DNA of 31,215 nt, from positions 1 to 31,215 of the forward strand of contig DHBY01000089.1 of the NCBI GenBank assembly GCA_002398845.1, given 5' to 3'. Both the position numbers and the translations under genes were made by a program. Shown in pieces: positions 7,444 to 14,250 of this stretch. The stretch comes from Firmicutes bacterium UBA4916. Its GTDB lineage: Bacteria; Bacillota; Clostridia; Tissierellales; Tepidimicrobiaceae. Positions within the stretch are counted from its first letter, which is position 1, and every line of letters begins with the position of its first letter. The notes below the pieces were generated by a model that ran no database searches, was not told the origin of the DNA, and worked only from the letters and a program-made list of their open reading frames with translations.

Positions 7444-8436
7444 ATGGAAAGAAAAGTTGTATTTAGTGGCGTTCAACCATCAGGAGGACTAACTATAGGA
7501 AACTATGTAGGAGCTATAAAGAATTGGGTTGATTTACAAGAAGAATATGATTGCTATTATTGTATAGTTGACTTACATGCTATTACAGTACCTCAAGTAC
7601 CAAAGGATTTAAGACAAAATACGTTAAAAGTTTTAGCTATATATTTAGCTTGTGGAATGGATCCAGAAAAATCAACAATGTTTATCCAATCCCATGTTAG
7701 TGCTCATGCTGAATTAACTTGGGTATTGGATTCTATATCATATATGGGACAGTTAAGTAGAATGACCCAGTTTAAAGAAAAATCAAAGAAAAGTGAAGAA
7801 AACCTAAATGCAGCCCTATTTACTTATCCTGTGCTTATGGCTTCAGATATTTTATTATACCAAACGGATTTGGTGCCTGTAGGGGAAGATCAGAAACAGC
7901 ATTTAGAATTAGCTAGGGATTTGGCAGAAAGATTTAACAATAGGTATAGTGAAACTTTCAAGGTGCCAGAGCCTTTTATACCAAAACATGGTTCAAAGAT
8001 AATGAGCCTTCAAAATCCAGAAAGCAAAATGTCTAAATCAGATTCAGATGAAAATGCCTATGTTTTAATTTTGGATAAACCTGATGCCATAAGAAGAAAG
8101 ATAAAGAGGGCAGTAACAGACTCTATAGGAGAGGTAAAATATAATGATGAACAATTAGGTATTAAAAATTTGATGAATATATATAGTGTATTCTCTGGGG
8201 ACTCTATAGAAACCATTGAAGATAATTACCAAGGAGTTGGATATGGTAAGTTTAAAGAGGATTTAGCTGAAATAGTGATAGAAGGATTAACACCAATACA
8301 AGAAAAGTATGATGATTTGATAAAGGACAAGGACTATTTAGAAAAGATATATAAAGAAGGATCGGAAAAAGCTAATTATAAAGCCATGAAGACATTACGA
8401 AAAGTATATAAAAAAGTAGGCTTTATACAATTATAG
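7444..8436 (+). CDS. trpS: Tryptophan--tRNA ligase
   Basis: This 330-residue class I aminoacyl-tRNA synthetase charges tRNA-Trp. The HIGH-equivalent TIGN is at residues 17-20 in SGVQPSGGLTIGNYVG, and KMSKS is at 195-199. Other family blocks are present, such as DLHAIT and PVGEDQKQHLELARD. The length is normal for bacterial TrpRS. AGGAGG at about 7430 gives good spacing to ATG 7444. It is monocistronic: it is preceded by a tryptophan T-box and followed directly by an intrinsic terminator, so its expression should respond to tRNA-Trp charging. Confidence 0.97.
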   Translation: MERKVVFSGVQPSGGLTIGNYVGAIKNWVDLQEEYDCYYCIVDLHAITVPQVPKDLRQNTLKVLAIYLACGMDPEKSTMFIQSHVSAHAELTWVLDSISYMGQLSRMTQFKEKSKKSEENLNAALFTYPVLMASDILLYQTDLVPVGEDQKQHLELARDLAERFNNRYSETFKVPEPFIPKHGSKIMSLQNPESKMSKSDSDENAYVLILDKPDAIRRKIKRAVTDSIGEVKYNDEQLGIKNLMNIYSVFSGDSIETIEDNYQGVGYGKFKEDLAEIVIEGLTPIQEKYDDLIKDKDYLEKIYKEGSEKANYKAMKTLRKVYKKVGFIQL

Positions 8437-8467
8437 GGACGACCTTTGGTCGCCCGTATTTTTTTGA
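8436..8467 (+). terminator. Intrinsic terminator of trpS
   Basis: Immediately after the stop codon, GGGACGACC pairs with GGTCGCCC around a TTT loop, with one bulged A. A run of seven T follows. Confidence 0.85.
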
Positions 8468-8516
8468 AAAAGCTCAATAAAAATTCATCAAATTGTAACA
8501 TTTTATAGATGAAAAT

Positions 8517-8540
8517 ATGTTATATTTGTTCATATAACAT
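8517..8540 (+). promoter_or_regulatory. Palindrome upstream of the YwaF-like gene
   Basis: ATGTTATAT (8517-8525) and ATATAACAT (8532-8540) form a perfect 9-base inverted repeat with a 6-base centre, ending 10 bases before the ribosome binding site. It could be a repressor operator or a leader hairpin. Confidence 0.4.
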
Positions 8541-8560
8541 TTATTAAAAGGAGAAAGTTT

Positions 8561-9316
8561 ATGGACAAAATTAGGTATTTTTTTAGAGGCACTCCAGACG
8601 GATATGTTTTTCCAGTTGGAAGTGTGGAGCATTGGCTTATAATAGCTATTATTTTACTAGGAATTGAGCTGATTACAAGACATAGGTATAAATTGAGAGA
8701 CCCCAAATATACAAAAGAGTTTAAAATTGCAATGATAATCATGCTATCATTGCAGCAAATAGTTTTATATTTATGGTACGGGTTTTCGGGGTATTTTTCT
8801 ATACAAGAGAGTTTGCCTTTATATAATTGTAGGGTGGCTATTATACTTACTATTTTTGCTTTTATTACTAATAAAGATTTTTTTAAGAATATTTGCTGCT
8901 ATTGGGGAATTGTCGGTGCAATTTTAGCTCTTGCTTTCCCAGTTGTGGATCCATTTCAGTTTCCCCATTATACAATGGTATCTTTTTTTGGGGGACATAT
9001 TCTAATGTTATGGTCTGCAATTTACTTTTTAGTAGTTGAAAAGCACTATATAAATAAAAGAAGTCTAGTATCCATATTGCTCTTTACAAATATTTATCAT
9101 GTTCTAATCTATGTTTTTGATAAAATTACAAACTCTAATTATTGTTATTTAGTGAATCCACCATTTTCTATTGGATTTATAGATAGATTATCTCAGTTTT
9201 TTTATACCGCTACTGCAATTAATGTGTTCAATGTAACCATTTTCTTATTTTATTATGTATGTAAAGTTATTTATAACCACTATTCAGAAAAAGGGAAAAT
9301 AGAAAGTTTAATTTAG
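8561..9316 (+). CDS. YwaF/TMEM164-like integral membrane protein
   Basis: A 251-residue protein with about six to seven hydrophobic segments. The first is near residues 24-38, then near 56-73, 89-103, 110-125, 138-157, 168-187 and 216-234. It matches the TIGR02206/YwaF group by LPLYNCRVA (84-92), the short-loop motif PVVDPFQFPHYT (about 127-138) and GGHILMLWSAIYF. In this family an H/C pair is thought to lie in the membrane core, and the eukaryotic relative TMEM164 is an acyltransferase; the bacterial role is unknown. An ATG at 8561 follows AAAAGGAG. It is an independent gene after the trpS terminator. Confidence 0.8.
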   Translation: MDKIRYFFRGTPDGYVFPVGSVEHWLIIAIILLGIELITRHRYKLRDPKYTKEFKIAMIIMLSLQQIVLYLWYGFSGYFSIQESLPLYNCRVAIILTIFAFITNKDFFKNICCYWGIVGAILALAFPVVDPFQFPHYTMVSFFGGHILMLWSAIYFLVVEKHYINKRSLVSILLFTNIYHVLIYVFDKITNSNYCYLVNPPFSIGFIDRLSQFFYTATAINVFNVTIFLFYYVCKVIYNHYSEKGKIESLI

Positions 9317-9333
9317 AATAGAAAAATTAGATG

Positions 9334-9357
9334 AATCAAAGGAATATTTCTTTGATT
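9334..9357 (+). terminator. Hairpin, probable weak terminator
   Basis: AATCAAAG (9334-9341) pairs with CTTTGATT (9350-9357) just after the YwaF-like gene. The T tract is short, so it may be a weak terminator. Confidence 0.45.
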
Positions 9358-9369
9358 TATAAATCCATA

Positions 9370-9398
9370 TTGACATAAACAACAATATGGCATATATT
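9370..9398 (+). promoter_or_regulatory. Promoter of the padR operon
   Basis: A perfect -35 TTGACA (9370-9375), a 17-base spacer and TATATT (9393-9398) form a strong sigma-A promoter. It abuts an inverted repeat that starts at 9399. Confidence 0.85.
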
Positions 9399-9436
9399 AA
9401 TACATAGATAGACGATGTATAGAATATCTATGTATT
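9399..9436 (+). promoter_or_regulatory. Inverted repeat, probable PadR operator
   Basis: AATACATAGATA (9399-9410) and TATCTATGTATT (9425-9436) are perfect 12-base inverted copies with a 14-base centre, spanning the predicted transcription start. A nested ATACAT-N9-ATGTAT (9400-9420) resembles the ATGT/ACAT half-sites bound by PadR proteins. This suggests autorepression of the padR-SEDS operon. In RNA the repeat could also fold next to the GGAGGTGG site. Confidence 0.65.
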
Positions 9437-9448
9437 GGAGGTGGAAAA

Positions 9449-9793
9449 GTGAAAATTAGTAAAGAATTATTAAAAGGCAGTACGGCTATATTGGTACTAA
9501 GCCTTTTAGAAGAAAAGTCCATGTATGGTTATGAGATAATAAAGAAAATAGATAAAAAATCTAATGGAATATTTGAGTTTAAGGAAGGAACCCTATATCC
9601 ACTACTTCATAGTTTGGAATTCGATGGGTATTTAGAATCCTACTGGGACAAAGGGGAAGGCAATCGTAAAAGAAAATACTATTCTATTACGCCTAAAGGT
9701 AAAAAGCATATAAAAGAAAAAAAGGAAGAATGGACTGTATTTTCAAAAACGGTGAATAAGGTTATAGGGGGTGAATATATATGGATTGGATGA
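9449..9793 (+). CDS. PadR family transcriptional regulator
   Basis: A 114-residue winged-helix repressor. The N-terminal PadR domain shows LVLSLLEEKSMYGYEIIKKI, the wing-turn region FKEGTLYPLLHSLEFDGYLE, and YYSITPKGKKHI. The start is GTG at 9449 after GGAGGTGG. Its last 13 bases overlap the next gene, so the two are translationally coupled. PadR regulators of this short type usually repress the adjacent membrane-protein gene in response to envelope stress or a small ligand. A perfect 12-base palindrome overlies its own start of transcription, consistent with autorepression. Confidence 0.92.
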   Translation: MKISKELLKGSTAILVLSLLEEKSMYGYEIIKKIDKKSNGIFEFKEGTLYPLLHSLEFDGYLESYWDKGEGNRKRKYYSITPKGKKHIKEKKEEWTVFSKTVNKVIGGEYIWIG

Positions 9794-11079
9794 AAAATGA
9801 AAAAATAGAAGTTTATATGGAACTTGTATGCAGTCAAATAAAATTTAAAGATATTCATGAAAATATTAAAGAAGAACTGGTAGATCACATAAATAATATT
9901 GTAGAGGAAAATATGGAAAAAGGGATTTCTCTAGAAGAATCAATAGATAAGGCAATAAAACAAATGGGGGATCCCTACATATTAGGCAAAGAATTAAATA
10001 AGGTTCATAAACCAAAGCCTGAATGGAGTATATTGGCTTTAACTTTAGTTTTTACTTTGATAGGTATTGTAGCCCTTTATGTAATGAGCCTTCAAGGGTT
10101 ATGGACTGACTGGAGAATTAAGGGAATGATAAAAAATTCATCTATAATGTTTGTATCTGGTATAGCTATAATAGCTGGATTATATTTTTTTGACTATAGA
10201 AGGTTCAAACCTTTTTCAAAATATCTTTATATAGGGATTAGCTTGTTAGCTATATTTACAGGAGGCTTCTATAGAATATTTAATATAGATACTACAGAAT
10301 TAGTTTTTAAAGTAAATAGAAATTTAGCCTATATTGCTCCATTTTTATATGCCATAGCTTTATCTGGAATATTTTCTGAAGATAGATGGCAAAAGAATAA
10401 AATTTTTTCAAATTTGATAATTTTATTTTTACCTATGATTATATTTTTGCGGTTGTCAACGATGACTCCTGTGATTATGTATTTTACTATGGTATTGGTT
10501 TTAATATTTATATCCAAAGGAAGTGTGAAGTATATATTTGGAAGTATAGGAGCTAGCACTGTAGTAGCATCTTTTTCAATAATAAATCAGCCTTATAAAA
10601 TTGAAAGACTAAAAGCTATGCTAAATCCTTTTCGAGATTCAGGCTATATGAATGTTCAATTAAGAAAGCTAATATCTTCAGCAGGCCTTTTAGGGAATAG
10701 GATCAATATGGATAAGACTGAAATGCCAATATTGGAGTCACCAGTAATGCATACAGATTATATATTTTCATATATCATTTATGCATTTGGATGGTTAATG
10801 GGTATATTCATAATAGTATTATCTATTGTGTTTTTTGTAAGATTGATTAAAACTGTGAAGAGCATTGAAGATAGTTATGGAAGATTATTAGTGTCCACTT
10901 TTAGTTCTTTATTCATCTTTCAATTTGTGTATAATATTTTAATGGTTCTAGGTTTAGTGCCAGTAGCAGGTATATCTATGCCATTTATAAGCTATGGAAC
11001 GGTTTTAAATATGGTGAATATGATAATGATAGGGATAATTTCTAGTGTATATAGAAGAAAGGATTTAGTAGGAGAATAA
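9781..11079 (+). CDS. SEDS (FtsW/RodA/SpoVE-like) protein with N-terminal HAAS/permease-prefix domain
   Basis: A 432-residue membrane protein. Residues 1-75 form a soluble helical HAAS/DUF1700-like domain (EELVDHINNIVEENMEKG, AIKQMGDPYILGKELN) of the kind often paired with PadR regulators. From about 84 there are roughly ten membrane segments of the SEDS glycosyltransferase fold. RLKAMLNPF (276-284), GLLGN (302-306) and HTDYIF (324-329) are seen, with Asp326 at the position of the catalytic Asp of RodA/FtsW. The end MPFISYGTVLNMVNM replaces the usual PFxSYGGSS. SEDS proteins polymerise peptidoglycan glycan strands. This is a short, divergent, PadR-controlled member, not the housekeeping FtsW/RodA. 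Overlap with padR indicates an operon. Confidence 0.8.
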   Translation: MDWMKNEKIEVYMELVCSQIKFKDIHENIKEELVDHINNIVEENMEKGISLEESIDKAIKQMGDPYILGKELNKVHKPKPEWSILALTLVFTLIGIVALYVMSLQGLWTDWRIKGMIKNSSIMFVSGIAIIAGLYFFDYRRFKPFSKYLYIGISLLAIFTGGFYRIFNIDTTELVFKVNRNLAYIAPFLYAIALSGIFSEDRWQKNKIFSNLIILFLPMIIFLRLSTMTPVIMYFTMVLVLIFISKGSVKYIFGSIGASTVVASFSIINQPYKIERLKAMLNPFRDSGYMNVQLRKLISSAGLLGNRINMDKTEMPILESPVMHTDYIFSYIIYAFGWLMGIFIIVLSIVFFVRLIKTVKSIEDSYGRLLVSTFSSLFIFQFVYNILMVLGLVPVAGISMPFISYGTVLNMVNMIMIGIISSVYRRKDLVGE

Positions 11080-11084
11080 TGTTT

Positions 11085-11117
11085 AAAGCCCTCTTAAATA
11101 ATAAGAGGGCTTTAATT
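11085..11117. terminator. Bidirectional terminator between SEDS gene and NlpC/P60 gene
   Basis: AAAGCCCTCTT (11085-11095) pairs with AAGAGGGCTTT (11103-11113) around a 7-base loop. Flanking A and T tracts serve both converging genes. Confidence 0.85.
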
Positions 11118-11132
11118 ATCATAAGTTAATTT

Positions 11133-12098
11133 TTAAAATACTCTTCTTCCAGATGAAAAGTGGTTATTATAATAGCCAGAGCTAAGGTTTGATATCATAA
11201 CTCCTCCACCAGCAGAGCTAGAGTGTATAAAATTGCCATTTCCTACATATATTCCTGCATGGCTTGGCCCAGATTTGTATGTATTGCTAAATATGACTAA
11301 ATCTCCAGCTTGTAAATTTTCTTTACTTACTTCGCTTCCTGCTGTTGCTTGTTCAGAAGAAGAACGAGGTATATTTATACTATGTTGTTTATATATATAT
11401 TGGGTGAAACCTGAACAGTCAAAGGCACTTGAACTGGAACTGCCATATGAATAGGGAGTACCAATATATTTTTTAGCGGTAGATACAATTGTCTCTCCTA
11501 AAGAGCTATTTCTTGAGCCACCTCTACTGGATGATGGTTTAACTCTTCTCTTATTGCCATTTAAAGCATCATTTATAGCTTCGATAGTTTCTTTCCCAGC
11601 TATGCCATCTACCTTAAGACCATATAAATTTTGAAAATCCATAAGGGCTTGTCTAGTTTCAGAACCAAAATAATTAGTACAATTATCTATATTTAATAAA
11701 CCTAAGATTTTAAGCCTTTCTTGTAAGGCTTGTACATCTTCTCCGCTGATATCTTCCTTAAGTACACGATTATATGCTAAGGGTTCTAATTCTAAAATAC
11801 TTTGCAAAGCTTTAAATGAATCAGTACCAAAAATACCATCTGCATTTAATCCTAATGAACTTTGGAAATCCATTACAGCATTAACTGTTTGATCTCCATA
11901 ATATGTAGTAGTTTCTTTAAGGTCTAAGTAGTTTAAATTCACTAAATGTTGTTGGAGCACTTTTATATCTTCATGATCCATTCCTTCCTTCAATGTTTGA
12001 TCTCCTAATTTAGCTTGTACAAATATCGGGTTAATAGATAAAACTCCAACTATAGTAAAAGTTATAACAGTATTTTTCAAATTTTTCATCTTTAGCAT
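11133..12098 (-). CDS. Secreted NlpC/P60 endopeptidase with two peptidoglycan-binding domains
   Basis: A 321-residue secreted cell-wall hydrolase. A signal peptide (MLKMKNLKNTVITFTIVGVL, cleavage near QAK at about 29) is followed by two PG_binding_1 repeats (about 35-98 and 111-178). These show paired VLQQHLVNLNYL/ALQERLKILGLL and AVMDFQSSLGL/ALMDFQNLYGL. A Ser/Arg/Gly linker precedes a C-terminal NlpC/P60 domain (about 200-321). The catalytic triad is visible as Cys228 (FDCSG), His280 (SHAGIYVG) and His292 (NFIHSS). Such enzymes cut D-Glu/meso-DAP stem peptides. AAAGGAG upstream of the ATG supports the start. The gene is transcribed alone on the minus strand. Confidence 0.95.
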   Translation of the reverse strand: MLKMKNLKNTVITFTIVGVLSINPIFVQAKLGDQTLKEGMDHEDIKVLQQHLVNLNYLDLKETTTYYGDQTVNAVMDFQSSLGLNADGIFGTDSFKALQSILELEPLAYNRVLKEDISGEDVQALQERLKILGLLNIDNCTNYFGSETRQALMDFQNLYGLKVDGIAGKETIEAINDALNGNKRRVKPSSSRGGSRNSSLGETIVSTAKKYIGTPYSYGSSSSSAFDCSGFTQYIYKQHSINIPRSSSEQATAGSEVSKENLQAGDLVIFSNTYKSGPSHAGIYVGNGNFIHSSSAGGGVMISNLSSGYYNNHFSSGRRVF

Positions 12099-12235
12099 GT
12101 TAATAGCATCTCCTTTTTCCTTTTTTAAATCTATATATTATAAGTATATAATATATAGGATAATAAATAAAGAGGAAAATGTAACTATTTTGTAACTTCT
12201 TATAAATCAAACAAAAAGACCCATTCCTAATATTT

Positions 12236-12263
12236 GAGGGCAGTCGCATATGGCTGCCCTTGT
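12236..12263 (-). terminator. Possible terminator of the substrate-binding lipoprotein gene
   Basis: AGGGCAG (from 12237) pairs with CTGCCCT (to 12261) around a 10-11 base loop. The T tract on the minus strand is poor, so efficiency is uncertain. Confidence 0.5.
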
Positions 12264-12272
12264 TTCTTCAGA

Positions 12273-13283
12273 TTATTTCTTAATATTCTTCATAGCTTTT
12301 TCTGCAAAATTGGTGTTCACTATCTTGTCATAGTCAGCTCTTTTATCTAATTCTCCTGCTAATTCCATTATATCCATCATATGATTTAAACCGTCTTCAG
12401 TTAATATTAAATCTGGTTTCCAGGTATCTTGTTCTTTGTATCTATTAATTAAAGCTACCAGTACTTCATCATCTGTATCCGGGAATTGTGGTTTTACTGC
12501 TTTTGCAATTTCCTCTGTAGAATGATTTTGTACCCAAATCATTCCTTTATAGATTGCATTGGTAAAACCTTGGACTAAGCTAGGGCTTTTTTCCATTATA
12601 CTTTTAGTAGTTGAATAGCAAGTATAAGGTATATATCCTCCTTCTTTACCAATGGATGCAACTACATATCCTTTTCCTTCTTTTTCTAATGTAGCAGCTA
12701 CAGGCTCAAACAATGCTACATAATCACCTTCTCCACCAACAAAAGCCCCGGCCATAACATCGAATTGAATATCAGTTCTTACATTTACATCAACACCTGG
12801 CGTGAGACCATGTTTTTTAATTACGTATTCTAAAGTCATTTCAGGCATTCCACCTTTTCTACCACCTAGGACTTCTTTTCCTTTTAATTTATCAAATGTA
12901 AAGTCTGGCTCTGGTTCTCTCGCTACAAGAAAAGAGCCATCTTTTTGAGTTAATTGAGCAAAGTTTATGGCATAATCTTCTCTACCTTGATTATAGACAT
13001 ATACTGAAGCTTCAGGTCCCATAAACGCAATATCTGCTTCGCCGCTTAGCAGAGCTGTCATACATTTGTCTGCCCCTTTACCATTGATAAGTTCAACTTT
13101 TAGACCTTCTTCTTCAAAGAATCCTTGAGTCATTGCCACGTATTGAGGAGTATAAAAAAGAGAGTGAGTAACTTCTATAAGTCTAACTTTCTTAAGCTCA
13201 TCTTTTTTGCAACCGGTTAAACTAACACTAAGGAATAATGCTAGTATTAATGTCAGTGAAATTAATTTAAAAACCTTTGACAT
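12273..13283 (-). CDS. ABC transporter substrate-binding lipoprotein (NMT1/SsuA/ThiY type)
   Basis: A 336-residue lipoprotein with a signal sequence ending in lipobox SLTGC (lipidated Cys25). The mature part is a periplasmic-binding-protein-like II fold of the NMT1/ThiY/SsuA group. Its N-terminal signature is LIEVTHSLFYTPQYVAMTQG, followed by GFFEEEGLKVEL, LLSGEADIAFMGPEA and GGRKGGMPEMTLEYVI. Family members bind thiamine precursors, sulfonates, nitrate or similar small molecules. The true ligand is not evident. No permease or ATPase gene lies beside it, so it is an orphan binding protein in this window. AGGAGGG precedes the ATG. It is divergent from pgsA. Confidence 0.9.
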   Translation of the reverse strand: MSKVFKLISLTLILALFLSVSLTGCKKDELKKVRLIEVTHSLFYTPQYVAMTQGFFEEEGLKVELINGKGADKCMTALLSGEADIAFMGPEASVYVYNQGREDYAINFAQLTQKDGSFLVAREPEPDFTFDKLKGKEVLGGRKGGMPEMTLEYVIKKHGLTPGVDVNVRTDIQFDVMAGAFVGGEGDYVALFEPVAATLEKEGKGYVVASIGKEGGYIPYTCYSTTKSIMEKSPSLVQGFTNAIYKGMIWVQNHSTEEIAKAVKPQFPDTDDEVLVALINRYKEQDTWKPDLILTEDGLNHMMDIMELAGELDKRADYDKIVNTNFAEKAMKNIKK

Positions 13284-13397
13284 CTTATCCCTCCTATAAT
13301 AATATAAGAATAACGAGCATCGTTTATAGTCATAATATTCACATTGAAATATTTGGTTACAAGATAAATTAATAGATTATAAAAGAGGAGTTAAAAT

Positions 13398-13931
13398 ATG
13401 AATATACCTAATATACTTACTGTAATTAGAATAATACTAGTGCCTATATACCTATATCTTTTCTATACAATAGGTGAAAACAATGTTCTTTATGCTGGCA
13501 TAGTATTTATAATAGCTGGAATATCTGATGTTTTAGATGGATATATAGCAAGAAAATATGATTTAACCTCTGATATAGGAGCAGCTTTAGATCCCCTTGC
13601 AGATAAGTTGATGGCTTTTGCCGTACTTATTAGCTTTACAACAGCCAAGTTAATTCCTTCATGGGTTTTAAAGATTATTGGATTAAAAGAGATAATAATG
13701 ATTACAGGAGGTTTTATATTATATTTATTTAAGGGAAATCAGGTTTTACCAGCAGATAAGTTTGGCAAGATAGCTACAGTATCCTTTTATATTGCCATAT
13801 TATCGGTAGTTTTTAAAGTTCCCTATATTATTGTAAAAACATTATTTATAATAACAGTGTCATTAAATATAATAGCTTTTATAAATTATTTTATAATTTA
13901 TTTATCTATGAGTAAGGAAAGTTCTAATTGA
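13398..13931 (+). CDS. pgsA: CDP-diacylglycerol--glycerol-3-phosphate 3-phosphatidyltransferase
   Basis: A 177-residue integral membrane enzyme making phosphatidylglycerol-phosphate from CDP-diacylglycerol and glycerol-3-phosphate, the committed step to phosphatidylglycerol and cardiolipin. The CDP-alcohol phosphotransferase motif is complete: D44-x2-D47-G48-x2-A51-R52-x8-G61-x3-D65-x3-D69. The N-terminal NIPNILTVIRIILVP is typical of PgsA. About four to five further hydrophobic segments follow. GAGGAG supports the ATG. The stop codon TGA is embedded in the -35 TTGACA of the valS leader promoter. Confidence 0.93.
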   Translation: MNIPNILTVIRIILVPIYLYLFYTIGENNVLYAGIVFIIAGISDVLDGYIARKYDLTSDIGAALDPLADKLMAFAVLISFTTAKLIPSWVLKIIGLKEIIMITGGFILYLFKGNQVLPADKFGKIATVSFYIAILSVVFKVPYIIVKTLFIITVSLNIIAFINYFIIYLSMSKESSN

Positions 13932-13956
13932 CAAATATATAGTTTCTATATATAAT
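13928..13956 (+). promoter_or_regulatory. Consensus promoter of the valS T-box leader
   Basis: TTGACA (13928-13933), exactly 17 bases, then TATAAT (13951-13956) form a perfect sigma-A promoter. Its -35 box contains the pgsA stop codon. Confidence 0.92.
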
Positions 13957-13962
13957 AATTAC

Positions 13963-14215
13963 TAACAATTTTATATTCTGCGATGAAGAAGAGGAGTAGG
14001 TAAATATCCTATATAGAGAAAAAAGTCCAAAGGCTGAAAGACTTTTTAGAAAATATTTACTGAAGGTAGCTTCTGAGTATTTAAGCTGAAAATAGAAGTA
14101 GGCTTGAACGGGATAACCGTTATGAATTTTAAGAGCCATAGTTTGATTTCTATGGAATTAAGGTGGTACCGCGAATATACCCTTCGTCCTTTATAGAGGA
14201 TGAAGGGTTTTTTAA
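13963..14215 (+). promoter_or_regulatory. T-box riboswitch (valine) upstream of valS
   Basis: The lower stem I is visible as GTAAATAT (about 13999-14006) with ATATTTAC (14053-14060). It encloses an AGTAG bulge and the loop TGAAGGTAG, in which GTA (14066-14068) is a valine codon followed by a purine. The canonical T-box AGGTGGTACCGCG (14161-14173) precedes the terminator CCCTTCGTCCT/AGGATGAAGGG (14180-14207) with six T. Uncharged tRNA-Val should favour antitermination and valS expression. Confidence 0.93.
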
Positions 14216-14250
14216 TTTCATTTTGAATTGAAAAATAGGGAGGAATGAAA

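Noticed and set aside
13309..13327. AACGA-GCA-TCGTT upstream of the substrate-binding lipoprotein
   Set aside because: Only a 5-base arm with mismatches outside; too weak to call an operator.
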